NCBI GenBank assembly: GCA_031397815.1
Contig: JANNMJ010000136.1
Coordinates: forward strand, 1 to 12,014
DNA length: 12,014 nt
DNA from: JANNMJ01 sp031397815
GTDB taxonomy: Bacteria; Bacteroidota; Bacteroidia; Cytophagales; Hymenobacteraceae
Direction of reading: 5' to 3'
Part shown: positions 1 to 6,339 of the stretch, piece by piece
Position numbering within the stretch: the stretch's first letter is position 1
Layout of the letters: each line of letters opens with the position of its first letter
The notes under the pieces: generated by a model
What the model was told of the DNA's origin: nothing
The model's database searches: none
The model's input: only the letters and a program-made list of their open reading frames with translations
Program-made: the position numbers and the translations under genes

Positions 1-578
1 AAGAAGAAGTGCGGGTTGATCTGCGCTTTCAGGAGTGACAGCTCCGTTTCGAGCTTCTGCTGTTCGAGGCGCAGGCGCTCTTCGGTGTCGCGTTGGGCGC
101 GCTGGACAGCGGTGATGCTCGTAGCCAAGCCAATCACCATCAGCGTCGTCAGCAGGATGCCGGAGTTGAAGAGGCCGCCGCCTTCCAGCTCGGCGCCGAG
201 CTGCGGCCGGGGGCGGGGGGCGCACCATGGGTTCGGCGGGTTGAGGGCGGCATCGCGGGCGCTCGCCACCAGCTCCGGCACGTGCAGACGGCGCTCGACC
301 TGCTGATGAATCCCCAAGACCCCCAAAACCGCTACCACGTTGAACAGCAGATACGCCGGAATGCCGCGCCGGGAAAGCAGCCGCGGCGCCGCCCAGCCAG
401 TGTTGAAGTAGAAAACCCCCACCAGTAACCCGAAAACCACGCCCTGCTTTAGCCAGAACTCCACGGGTTTCGGCCCGGGATAATCGGGTTGCTGCAACAC
501 GAGCAGCATACCCACCAGCCCCCACACCAGCGTGTGCAGCAACAGCGTAAAGGCAGAACGGCGTAACAAAACAGCCAC
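1..578 (-). CDS. LytS/YehU-type sensor histidine kinase, N-terminal part (runs off left edge)
   Basis: The reverse strand is open from a stop at 621-623 to the window edge. The first usable start is GTG at 576-578, giving 192 visible residues. About four hydrophobic segments (residues ~8-28, 45-62, 75-92, 137-155) form a membrane sensor part. A charged helical linker (~157-182, rich in E, R, Q, L) follows, then LKAQINPHFF at 183-192. That is the phosphoacceptor motif of the His_kinase family (PF06580), with His190 the likely phosphorylated residue. The ATPase domain lies outside the window. In this family the kinase normally pairs with a LytTR-type response regulator, often encoded immediately downstream, which here would also be outside. 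A Pro-rich loop (~114-125) sits between the third and fourth membrane segments. Family identity is firm; the start is less so, because there is no ATG and no clear ribosome binding site. The signal sensed cannot be told. Confidence 0.85.
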   Translation of the reverse strand, partial: MAVLLRRSAFTLLLHTLVWGLVGMLLVLQQPDYPGPKPVEFWLKQGVVFGLLVGVFYFNTGWAAPRLLSRRGIPAYLLFNVVAVLGVLGIHQQVERRLHVPELVASARDAALNPPNPWCAPRPRPQLGAELEGGGLFNSGILLTTLMVIGLATSITAVQRAQRDTEERLRLEQQKLETELSLLKAQINPHFF

Positions 579-763
579 AGGCTTCGACGGGCTTAACGAA
601 AAACGGAATCTCCTGCAAGCTACGCGGCCCCCCCCGACGCTTCCGACTCCCTTCGCCCAAGCCCCGAATTCTGCCGACCGATCCCAATTTTCAGCCGATG
701 AGCGGCGCGGGGGGCGTGGAACGGGCGTGTTGAGCGCGCATCAGCAAGGCTGCTTTTGCGCGT

Positions 764-792
764 TGGTCGATATGCACAGGCCGCTGGTCGAT
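764..792. repeat. Direct repeat TGGTCGAT, 21-base period
   Basis: TGGTCGAT occurs at 764-771 and again at 785-792, start to start 21 bases, that is two helical turns on the same DNA face. It lies about 190 bases upstream of the kinase start and about 170 upstream of the PqqD-like start. LytTR-type regulators, the usual partners of LytS kinases, bind pairs of short direct repeats with roughly this spacing, so this could be such a site. The match to a LytTR consensus is not strong, and an 8-base repeat can arise by chance. Confidence 0.25.
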
Positions 793-890
793 TTTCAGGT
801 GAAGAAGGAGCGAATGGGGCGCAGATTCGACTTATCAATGTCTAAATGACCCGCCAGCGCCTACCTTGCCGCTGCCCGCGAATGGGTAGC

Positions 891-901
891 TGACCCGGTC
901 A
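891..901. promoter_or_regulatory. Short palindrome upstream of the six-gene set
   Basis: TGACC-C-GGTCA is a perfect 5+5 inverted repeat with one central base, 63 bases before the ATG of the PqqD-like gene. Position and symmetry would suit an operator for a dimeric regulator. No second copy was noticed nearby and no regulator gene is adjacent, so this is only a candidate. Confidence 0.22.
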
Positions 902-963
902 CTTTCGCTCTCCGAATCCGGCTCCTGCTCGCGTGGGGGCGCTTTGCGCGGTTTTCCTTCCTC

Positions 964-1248
964 ATGAAGCTCAAGCTCAAGACCTCTATCGCGACGAGCG
1001 AGAACGGGTTCATCTTCAACCCCGCCACCGGCGACTCATTCGTCGCGAATCCGCTGGCGGCCGAAATCCTGCTGCTGCTGAAGGAGAATCAAGCTTCCGC
1101 CGACATCAAAACCACGATTCTGGCCCGCTACGACGTATCAGCCGCGCGCCTCGAAGCCGATTGGGACGATCTGGTCGCGCAGCTCCGCGAATTCAATCTG
1201 CTGGATTATTCGCCCGAACTGAAGCCTGAACCACCGCTCGCCCCGTGA
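964..1248 (+). CDS. PqqD-like small protein
   Basis: This gene encodes a 94-residue protein starting at ATG 964. The layout NPATGDSFVANPLAAEIL (residues 19-36), followed by a helical stretch with ARYDVSAARLEADWDDLVAQL (within ~54-74), is that of the PqqD/coenzyme PQQ synthesis D family (PF05402). PqqD folds are winged-helix-like peptide-binding domains. In PQQ and other RiPP pathways they present a precursor peptide to the modifying enzyme. Stand-alone PqqD-like proteins are also common beside ATP-grasp or HprK-like genes with no PQQ pathway, as here. No PQQ genes (PqqA, C, E) are visible and I found no convincing precursor peptide next to it. Its TGA overlaps the ATG of the ATP-grasp gene by one base (TGATG), implying translational coupling. 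The Pro-rich tail (85-94) is probably disordered. Confidence 0.8.
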   Translation: MKLKLKTSIATSENGFIFNPATGDSFVANPLAAEILLLLKENQASADIKTTILARYDVSAARLEADWDDLVAQLREFNLLDYSPELKPEPPLAP

Positions 1249-2390
1249 TGCTGCAAAACCCTTCAGAGCTTTCAACCGAAGAGGAGGCGCGCCCGCCGCG
1301 CCCGGCGCGGGTGCCGCTCACGGTGGCCGTGACAGGTCTGAATGCTGGCGACAGTCCGGGGCCGGGCGTGGCCGTGATTCGGGCGCTCCTCGAAAGTCCC
1401 GATTACGCGGTGCGCGTGGTGGGGCTGTGTTACGAGGCGCTGGAGCCGGGCGCGTACATCCCCGGCCTGATTGGGGAAGTGTACCAGCTGCCGTACCCCA
1501 CGGCGGGCACGGCGCCGCTGCTGGAACGCCTGCGCTACATCCACGAGCGCGAGGGGCTGCACGTCATCATCCCCAATTTCGACGCGGAGCTGCATAATTT
1601 CATCCGCCTCGCGCCGGAGCTGCGGGCGCTCGGCATCCACACGTTTCTGCCCACCGAGGCCCAGTTGCACGAGCGCGACAAGCCAAACCTCGGCCTTTTT
1701 GGGAGCATCCACGGCTTCCGGATTCCGCCGACCCGCCCCGTTTACCACGCCCACGAGCTGCCCGCAATCGGCGCCGAGCTGGGGTGGCCGCTGGTGGTGA
1801 AAGGCAAGTTTTACGAGGCGACCATCGCGCACTCCCCGGCGCAGGCCGAGCAGGCGTTTCACCAGCTGCAAGCCCGCTGGGGGCTGCCGGTGCTGGCGCA
1901 ACAGTTCGTGACCGGGCAGGAAATCAACCTCGCCGGACTGGCCGACGGGCACGGGCGGGCCGTCAGCCTCGTGCCGATGCGCAAGCTCTCGATCACCGAC
2001 AAAGGCAAAGCGTGGGCGGGCATCACGCTAGAAGACGACTCGCTCCTCGACCTCGGGCGGCGGTTTGCCGCCAGCACCGGCTGGCGCGGCGGCTTCGAGC
2101 TGGAAGTCATCCGCACCCCCGCCGATGAGCTGCTTATTCTCGAAATCAACCCCCGCTTCCCGGCTTGGATTTACCTCACCGCCGCCGCCGGTCAGAACCA
2201 GCCCGCCGCCCTGCTGCGTCTCGCGCTCGGCCTGCCCGTGGAGCCGCAAACGGGCTACGCGGTGGGCAAAATGTTCGTCCGCTACGCCTGGGACGCCATT
2301 ACCGATTACACCGCCTTCCAGCAGCTTGCCGCTTTCGGGGAAGCCGCAGGGGCGCCGCCCGCGCACTTGCCTTCGAACCGCGCTGTCTGA
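1248..2390 (+). CDS. ATP-grasp family carboxylate-amine ligase-like protein
   Basis: This is a 380-residue protein counted from ATG 1248. A GTG three bases earlier is an alternative start and would give a 4-base overlap with the PqqD-like gene. Residues ~23-48 form a Rossmann-like pre-ATP-grasp start with the glycine-rich GLNAGDSPGPG. The region PNFDAELHNF (~109-118) resembles the CarB-like branch. WPLVVKG (180-186) supplies the ATP-binding lysine (K185). GQEIN (~223-227) and LEINPRFPAW (298-307) provide metal-binding Glu299 and Asn301. Such enzymes activate a carboxylate as acyl phosphate and join it to an amine. Nothing in the sequence identifies the substrates. Adjacency to the PqqD-like gene and the PLP decarboxylase suggests they act on one metabolite or peptide. 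The protein is probably cytoplasmic, with no signal peptide. The family call is firm and the reaction type likely. Confidence 0.85.
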   Translation: MLQNPSELSTEEEARPPRPARVPLTVAVTGLNAGDSPGPGVAVIRALLESPDYAVRVVGLCYEALEPGAYIPGLIGEVYQLPYPTAGTAPLLERLRYIHEREGLHVIIPNFDAELHNFIRLAPELRALGIHTFLPTEAQLHERDKPNLGLFGSIHGFRIPPTRPVYHAHELPAIGAELGWPLVVKGKFYEATIAHSPAQAEQAFHQLQARWGLPVLAQQFVTGQEINLAGLADGHGRAVSLVPMRKLSITDKGKAWAGITLEDDSLLDLGRRFAASTGWRGGFELEVIRTPADELLILEINPRFPAWIYLTAAAGQNQPAALLRLALGLPVEPQTGYAVGKMFVRYAWDAITDYTAFQQLAAFGEAAGAPPAHLPSNRAV

Positions 2391-2430
2391 TTTCTGTCGA
2401 TTTCTGTCGATTTCTGTCGATTCCCTTCGA
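2391..2430. repeat. 10-bp tandem repeat filling an intercistronic gap
   Basis: Three perfect copies of TTTCTGTCGA (2391-2400, 2401-2410, 2411-2420) are followed by a degenerate copy TTCCCTTCGA (2421-2430). The array begins directly after the TGA of the ATP-grasp gene and ends one base before the ATG of the decarboxylase, so it is the whole spacer. Copy-number change would alter the distance between the two genes without touching either protein. Confidence 0.9.
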
Positions 2431-2431
2431 A

Positions 2432-3802
2432 ATGAAACTCCCCTACGAACGTCCGCTCATCCGCAAGCTCACGGCGGGGCCGCTTAACAAGTTTGGGCCG
2501 CGCGCGGGGCATCAGCCCGTGACGCATCTGGACGGCGTGGCCGTGCAGACGCTGCGCGAAACCTACGGCTCGCCGCTTTTCGTGATGAGTGAGCGGCAGC
2601 TGCGGCGCACGTATCAGCACGCGGTGCGGGCGTTCAGCACGCGGTATCCGCTGGTGCAGTTCGCGTGGTCGTACAAGACGAATTACCTGAACGCCGTGTG
2701 CCGGACGTTTCATCAGGAAGGCGCGTGGGCGGAAGTGGTGTCGGGGTTCGAGCTTGAGAAAGCCTTGGGCAACGGCGTGCCGGGCCACCACATCCTGTTC
2801 AACGGCCCCAGCAAAACCGCCGCCGACTTACGGCAAGCCGTCGCGCACGACGCCGTCATTCACCTCGACCATTTCGACGAGCTGCACACGCTCCTCGCGC
2901 TGGCGGAGGCGGGCGAGTTGGGCGAATTAGGCGGACGCCGTCCGCGCGTGGCGGTGCGGGTTAATATGGACACCGGCGTGTACCCGCAGTGGGACCGTTT
3001 CGGCTTCAACTACGAAAACGGCCAAGCGTGGCAGGCGCTTACGCGTATCGTGAGCACCAACGAGTCGGCACCGCTCGATTTAGTCGGGCTGCATTGCCAC
3101 ATCGGCACGTTCATGCTCCAACCGAACGCCTACGCCGTCGCCACCGCGAAGCTCTGTGAGCTAGCGCACCGCTGCCGCCGCGAGCTAGGCGTCACGGTAC
3201 AATACCTCGACCTCGGCGGCGGCTTCCCCTCGACCAACACCCTCAAAGGCGCCTACCTGCCCGGCGCCGACACCGTGCCGCCCCTCGACGACTTCGCCGA
3301 CGCCATCACCCGCACCATCCTGAGCGCCGGGTTCGGGCCGGATGAGCTGCCGCTGCTGATTCTGGAAGCCGGGCGCGCGTTAGTCGATGAAGCGGGGTCA
3401 TTGCTCGGGAGCGTGGTAGCAACCAAACGGCTAGCCGACGGTCGGCGGGCCACGATTGTCGATTTCGGGGTGAACCTGCTCTTCACGTCCTATTGGTACG
3501 ACCACATCATCAGCCCCACCCGCGCCTATTCCGAGCAGACCGAAAACACCGTCCTCTACGGCCCGCTGTGCATGAATATCGACGTGCTCCGCGAGAGCGT
3601 CAATCTCCCGCTCCTCGCCCCCGGCGACCAGTTGGTGGTCCACAAAGTCGGGGCGTATAATCTGAGCCAGTGGCAGCAGTTTATCGGCCTTCGCCCAAAC
3701 GTCGTCTTGATCGATTTAAATGGAAACCCCCATTTAATCCGTCAAGCCGAAACCCTCGATTATCTGCAACAGCTTGAGCAAGTACCTGAACACCTTCGGT
3801 AA
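2432..3802 (+). CDS. Fold-III PLP-dependent decarboxylase (LysA/ornithine decarboxylase superfamily)
   Basis: This is a 456-residue protein. The frame is open further upstream into the ATP-grasp gene, but ATG 2432 follows the intercistronic spacer and gives the usual family length. Visible landmarks are SYKTNY with the PLP lysine K82, HCHIG (221-225), the phosphate-binding GGGFP (262-266), EAGR (312-315), GPLC (377-380) with catalytic Cys380, and GAY (407-409). This is the standard order of a TIM barrel plus C-terminal beta domain in diaminopimelate, arginine and ornithine decarboxylases. The segment after the catalytic Cys reads CMNID rather than the CES-type sequence of true LysA, so the Glu that recognises diaminopimelate is missing and another substrate is likely. 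Expected reaction: removal of the alpha-carboxylate of an amino acid or amino-acid conjugate. It follows the ATP-grasp gene by 41 bases, so co-transcription is likely. Confidence 0.85.
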   Translation: MKLPYERPLIRKLTAGPLNKFGPRAGHQPVTHLDGVAVQTLRETYGSPLFVMSERQLRRTYQHAVRAFSTRYPLVQFAWSYKTNYLNAVCRTFHQEGAWAEVVSGFELEKALGNGVPGHHILFNGPSKTAADLRQAVAHDAVIHLDHFDELHTLLALAEAGELGELGGRRPRVAVRVNMDTGVYPQWDRFGFNYENGQAWQALTRIVSTNESAPLDLVGLHCHIGTFMLQPNAYAVATAKLCELAHRCRRELGVTVQYLDLGGGFPSTNTLKGAYLPGADTVPPLDDFADAITRTILSAGFGPDELPLLILEAGRALVDEAGSLLGSVVATKRLADGRRATIVDFGVNLLFTSYWYDHIISPTRAYSEQTENTVLYGPLCMNIDVLRESVNLPLLAPGDQLVVHKVGAYNLSQWQQFIGLRPNVVLIDLNGNPHLIRQAETLDYLQQLEQVPEHLR

Positions 3803-3827
3803 TTAATAATTAACAATTAATAATTAA
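3801..3827. repeat. AT-rich tandem duplication after the decarboxylase stop
   Basis: AATTAATAATTAA occurs at 3801-3813 and again at 3815-3827, separated by one C. The block is all A/T except that C, in strong contrast to the GC-rich surroundings, and begins inside the TAA stop codon. It may mark an interspersed repeat boundary or aid release of transcripts. No clear terminator hairpin with a T-run accompanies it. Confidence 0.8.
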
Positions 3828-3867
3828 AAATGGGCTGCTGCGATGAAGCCGTGAGCTGTGAATTCTA

Positions 3868-4031
3868 AACTCCCCGCCCCGGAGGGGAGGGGTGGCCCGC
3901 TGGGCCGGGGTGGGGGACACCTAGATACAGCCCGCCATAGAAAACCTTCTGCCGTCGCTCAGCCGCATTGCTCAACCGCGTTCCCCACCCCGCCCCATCG
4001 GGGCACCCCTCCCCCAAGGGGGCGGGGAGTT
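3868..4031. repeat. Large REP/REPIN-like imperfect inverted repeat
   Basis: The left arm (3868-3915) begins AACTCCCCGCCCC and ends GGGGTGGGG. The right arm (3983-4031) is its imperfect reverse complement, ending GGCGGGGAGTT. Arms of about 48-49 bases flank a 67-base spacer. Each arm also folds on itself: CCCCggaGGGG and GGCCCgctGGGCC in the left, GCCCCatcGGGGC and CCCCCaaGGGGG in the right. This nested symmetry is that of paired REP elements (REPINs) or a small MITE. No transposase is present in the window, so mobilisation would need a distant enzyme. Its place between the two halves of the gene set may affect mRNA stability there. Confidence 0.75.
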
Positions 4032-4051
4032 CGTTTTAACCGATATTACTT

Positions 4052-4096
4052 CCACATCGACCCACATCTCCCGCATCTCCCACATCCCCCCCAATC
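4052..4096. repeat. Degenerate 9-bp pyrimidine-rich tandem repeat
   Basis: Consecutive units read CCACATCGA, CCCACATCT, CCCGCATCT, CCCACATCC, CCCCCAATC. That is about five imperfect copies of a CCCACATCT unit, ending six bases before the TTG taken as the start of the next gene. The plus strand is strongly C/T-biased, so the leader of the next gene would be nearly purine-free and has no Shine-Dalgarno sequence. It could be translated in another frame, but the product would be a meaningless His-Leu-Pro repeat. Confidence 0.7.
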
Positions 4097-4101
4097 CCCC
4101 A

Positions 4102-6339
4102 TTGTCCCTCTCCCTCTCTACCCTTCGCACGCTTGGTGCGGCGGTTTTGCGCAGCTACAGTATGCTCTTCTTCTCGCAGCATCGCGGGTTTGCGGGGTTG
4201 CTGCTGATTGCCACGTTCGTGCATCCGTGGGCGGGGGCGGCGGGGCTGAGCGCGACGGTTTTGGCGGTGCTGGTAAGCTGGGCAGGCGGTTTTAATCGGG
4301 AGCTGACGAAGACAGGGGCTTATAGTTTCAACGCCCTGCTGACGGGCCTCGCGCTCGGCACCCTGTATGCGCCGAGTCCGCAGCTGGTGCTTGTGACGGG
4401 CGTGGGGGCGGTGCTGGCGTTTGGGCTGTCGGTGGCGCTGGGCGGCTGGCTGGGTGGGCGCGGGCTGCCGTTTTTATCGCTGCCGTTCGTGGGGGTGCTG
4501 TGGATGATTGGGCCGGGCGCCGGTTCGCTGTTGCACCTGCAAACCAGCGAATGGGGCGTTTTTTGGCTCAGCGACCTGTACGCCGTCGGCGGCAAACCCT
4601 TCGTGGAAGCCGCCCGCTGGGTCAGCGACTGGACGTGGCCGCCGCCCCTTACCACCTACCTGCGCGCCCTGAGCGGCGTGCTGATTCAGGACAGTCCGGC
4701 GGCCGGGCTGCTGGTGGCGGCGGGGCTGCTATGGCACTCGCGGATGGCGTTCTCGCTCTCGGTGCTGGGTTTTTTGGCGGCTACGGGCTTCGTTTCGCTC
4801 ACCAGCACGCTCACTGGCGAACCGCCCGGCGGGCTCGATACCTACAACCTCGGCGCGAACTATATGCTGACCGTGCTGGCCGTCGGGAGCGTGTATCTGC
4901 TGCCGAAAGCGGGGGCGTACCTGCTCGCGCTCTTCACGGTGCCGCTCACGGCGGTGCTGCTGAGCGGCTTGGCGGCGCTGCTCGGCAAGGTGGGGCTGCC
5001 GGTTTATTCGCTGCCGTTCTGCCTCAACTCTTTGCTGCTGATTTATGTGCTGCTGCTGCGCGAAACGCCGTCGCGATGGCTGCCGCTGACTCCCGTTCAA
5101 CAGTACTCGCCGGAGCGAAATTTATACGCTTACACCACGCATCAGGAGCGGTTCGCGGCGACGCACTACTTCCCGCTTTTCCTGCCGTTCCTCGGCGAGT
5201 GGCGCTGCTCACAGGGATACACCGACGGAGGTCCGACGCACAAAGGCGATTGGGGTCAGGCGCTCGATTTCGATATCACCGACGCCGACGGCCGCACCTA
5301 CCAAGGCACCGGCACCGCCCTCACCGACTTCTATTGCTTCGATAAACCCGTCCTCGCCGCCGCCGACGGCCTCGTGGAAGAGGTGGTGAGCCACCTCCCC
5401 GATAACCGCATCGGTGACGTTGATACGCGCCATAACTGGGGGAATACCGTGGTGCTGCGCCACGCCGTCGGGCTGTACACGCAGGTTTCGCACCTCCGCG
5501 CCGACTCGGTGCGCGTGAAAGTGGGGGAGTTCGTGCGGCGCGGCGACGTGCTCGGCACCTGCGGCAGCTCGGGCCGCTCGCCGGAGCCGCACGTTCATTT
5601 TCAGGTGCAGGGTACGCCATCCATAGGGTCGCGGACGCTGGCGTATCCGCTGGCCGAATACCGTTCGGGCGCCGCCGAGGGCGTGGAAAAAGGCGCGCTG
5701 CGGCGGTTCGCGGTGCCGCAAGCGGGGGAGACGGTGTCGGCGGCGGCGGTGCATCGGCTGCTGAGTCAGGCGCTGCGGATGCCGCCGGGGTATGCGTTCG
5801 ATGTGCAAGCCGTGGGCGCCGATGGCGTGCCGACCGGCGAAATCTGCCGCTGGGAAGTGGCGACGGACGCCTACAATCTGGCGTACCTGTGGTGCCACAC
5901 GACGGGCGCCGTCGCGTATTTCCAGCGGGAAGCGTCGGTGTTCTATTTTACCACGTTTTACGGCCCCGAATCGGCTTGGCTGTACCTGTTTTACCGTGCG
6001 GCCTATTGGCTGCCGCTCAGCTACTTTCCGGGACAGGAAGTGCGCGACGTGCTGCCGCTGACCGTCGTGCGCAACCCGCTCCTACGCGCCGCGCAGGATA
6101 TGCTGGCGCCATTCGTCCGCTTTATCCATCCACACTTCCGCCTCCGTTACGGCGCGGGCGGGAACATCAACAGCCGTTCCCTGACACTCCACAGCGACGT
6201 CGTTCTCGACGTTCTCGGGCGCTCCCGCACCGAGCAGGAAACCGACCTCCTCCTGCAAGACGGAGCCCTCGCGGAGCTGACCATCCGGCGCCCCCATCAC
6301 CCTAACCTGACCCTCCGATGCACCCCCGCAAGCGTTTGA
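4102..6339 (+). CDS. Urea-transporter-like membrane domain fused to M23 metallopeptidase domain
   Basis: This gene encodes 745 residues from TTG 4102. The first ATG (4162) would remove the start of the first membrane helix, so TTG is preferred, though not certain. Residues ~17-320 are a chain of hydrophobic helices with two pore motifs of the urea transporter family (PF03253), LPFLSLPF (122-129) and LPVYSLPF (299-306). These mark the two inverted halves. The usual Thr of LPxxTxPF is Ser in both. Residues ~365-510 are an M23 (LytM-like) peptidase domain: GPTHKGDW with His380, LDFD with Asp389, SHL with His464, and PHVHF with His497/His499. These are the expected zinc and catalytic residues. 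The first His and Asp are further apart than in the common HxGxD form. Residues ~520-745 form a C-terminal region I do not recognise. It may move a small polar solute and cut a peptide or peptidoglycan bond. The next gene overlaps by 22 bases. Confidence 0.8.
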   Translation: MSLSLSTLRTLGAAVLRSYSMLFFSQHRGFAGLLLIATFVHPWAGAAGLSATVLAVLVSWAGGFNRELTKTGAYSFNALLTGLALGTLYAPSPQLVLVTGVGAVLAFGLSVALGGWLGGRGLPFLSLPFVGVLWMIGPGAGSLLHLQTSEWGVFWLSDLYAVGGKPFVEAARWVSDWTWPPPLTTYLRALSGVLIQDSPAAGLLVAAGLLWHSRMAFSLSVLGFLAATGFVSLTSTLTGEPPGGLDTYNLGANYMLTVLAVGSVYLLPKAGAYLLALFTVPLTAVLLSGLAALLGKVGLPVYSLPFCLNSLLLIYVLLLRETPSRWLPLTPVQQYSPERNLYAYTTHQERFAATHYFPLFLPFLGEWRCSQGYTDGGPTHKGDWGQALDFDITDADGRTYQGTGTALTDFYCFDKPVLAAADGLVEEVVSHLPDNRIGDVDTRHNWGNTVVLRHAVGLYTQVSHLRADSVRVKVGEFVRRGDVLGTCGSSGRSPEPHVHFQVQGTPSIGSRTLAYPLAEYRSGAAEGVEKGALRRFAVPQAGETVSAAAVHRLLSQALRMPPGYAFDVQAVGADGVPTGEICRWEVATDAYNLAYLWCHTTGAVAYFQREASVFYFTTFYGPESAWLYLFYRAAYWLPLSYFPGQEVRDVLPLTVVRNPLLRAAQDMLAPFVRFIHPHFRLRYGAGGNINSRSLTLHSDVVLDVLGRSRTEQETDLLLQDGALAELTIRRPHHPNLTLRCTPASV

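Larger units (their letters stand above)
579..963. other. Intergenic region between divergent genes, no convincing gene
   Basis: This gap lies between the divergently read kinase and the PqqD-like gene, so promoters for both should be here. I found no clear TAnnTTTG box of the Bacteroidota type on either strand. What can be seen is a direct repeat with 21-base spacing (764-792) and a short palindrome (891-901), both listed separately. Open frames cross it on both strands (for example 620-838 on the minus strand), but their Arg/Pro/Ser-rich translations resemble no protein I know. They are typical of GC-rich non-coding sequence. Confidence 0.6.

Noticed and set aside
532..849. Open frames on both strands in the gap before the PqqD-like gene, considered as small genes or a precursor peptide
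   Set aside because: Low-complexity Arg/Ser/Pro composition, overlap with the kinase gene on one strand, no leader-core pattern and no family resemblance.
2165..2431. Upstream extension of the decarboxylase frame into the ATP-grasp gene
   Set aside because: The extra residues are an Arg-rich out-of-frame reading of the ATP-grasp gene and of the decamer repeat. ATG 2432 gives a normal family length.
3858..4295. A 145-residue open frame over the repeat-filled gap
   Set aside because: It reads through the REP-like arms and the 9-bp repeat, giving Gly/Arg and His/Leu/Pro runs, and overlaps the start of the membrane-peptidase fusion in another frame.
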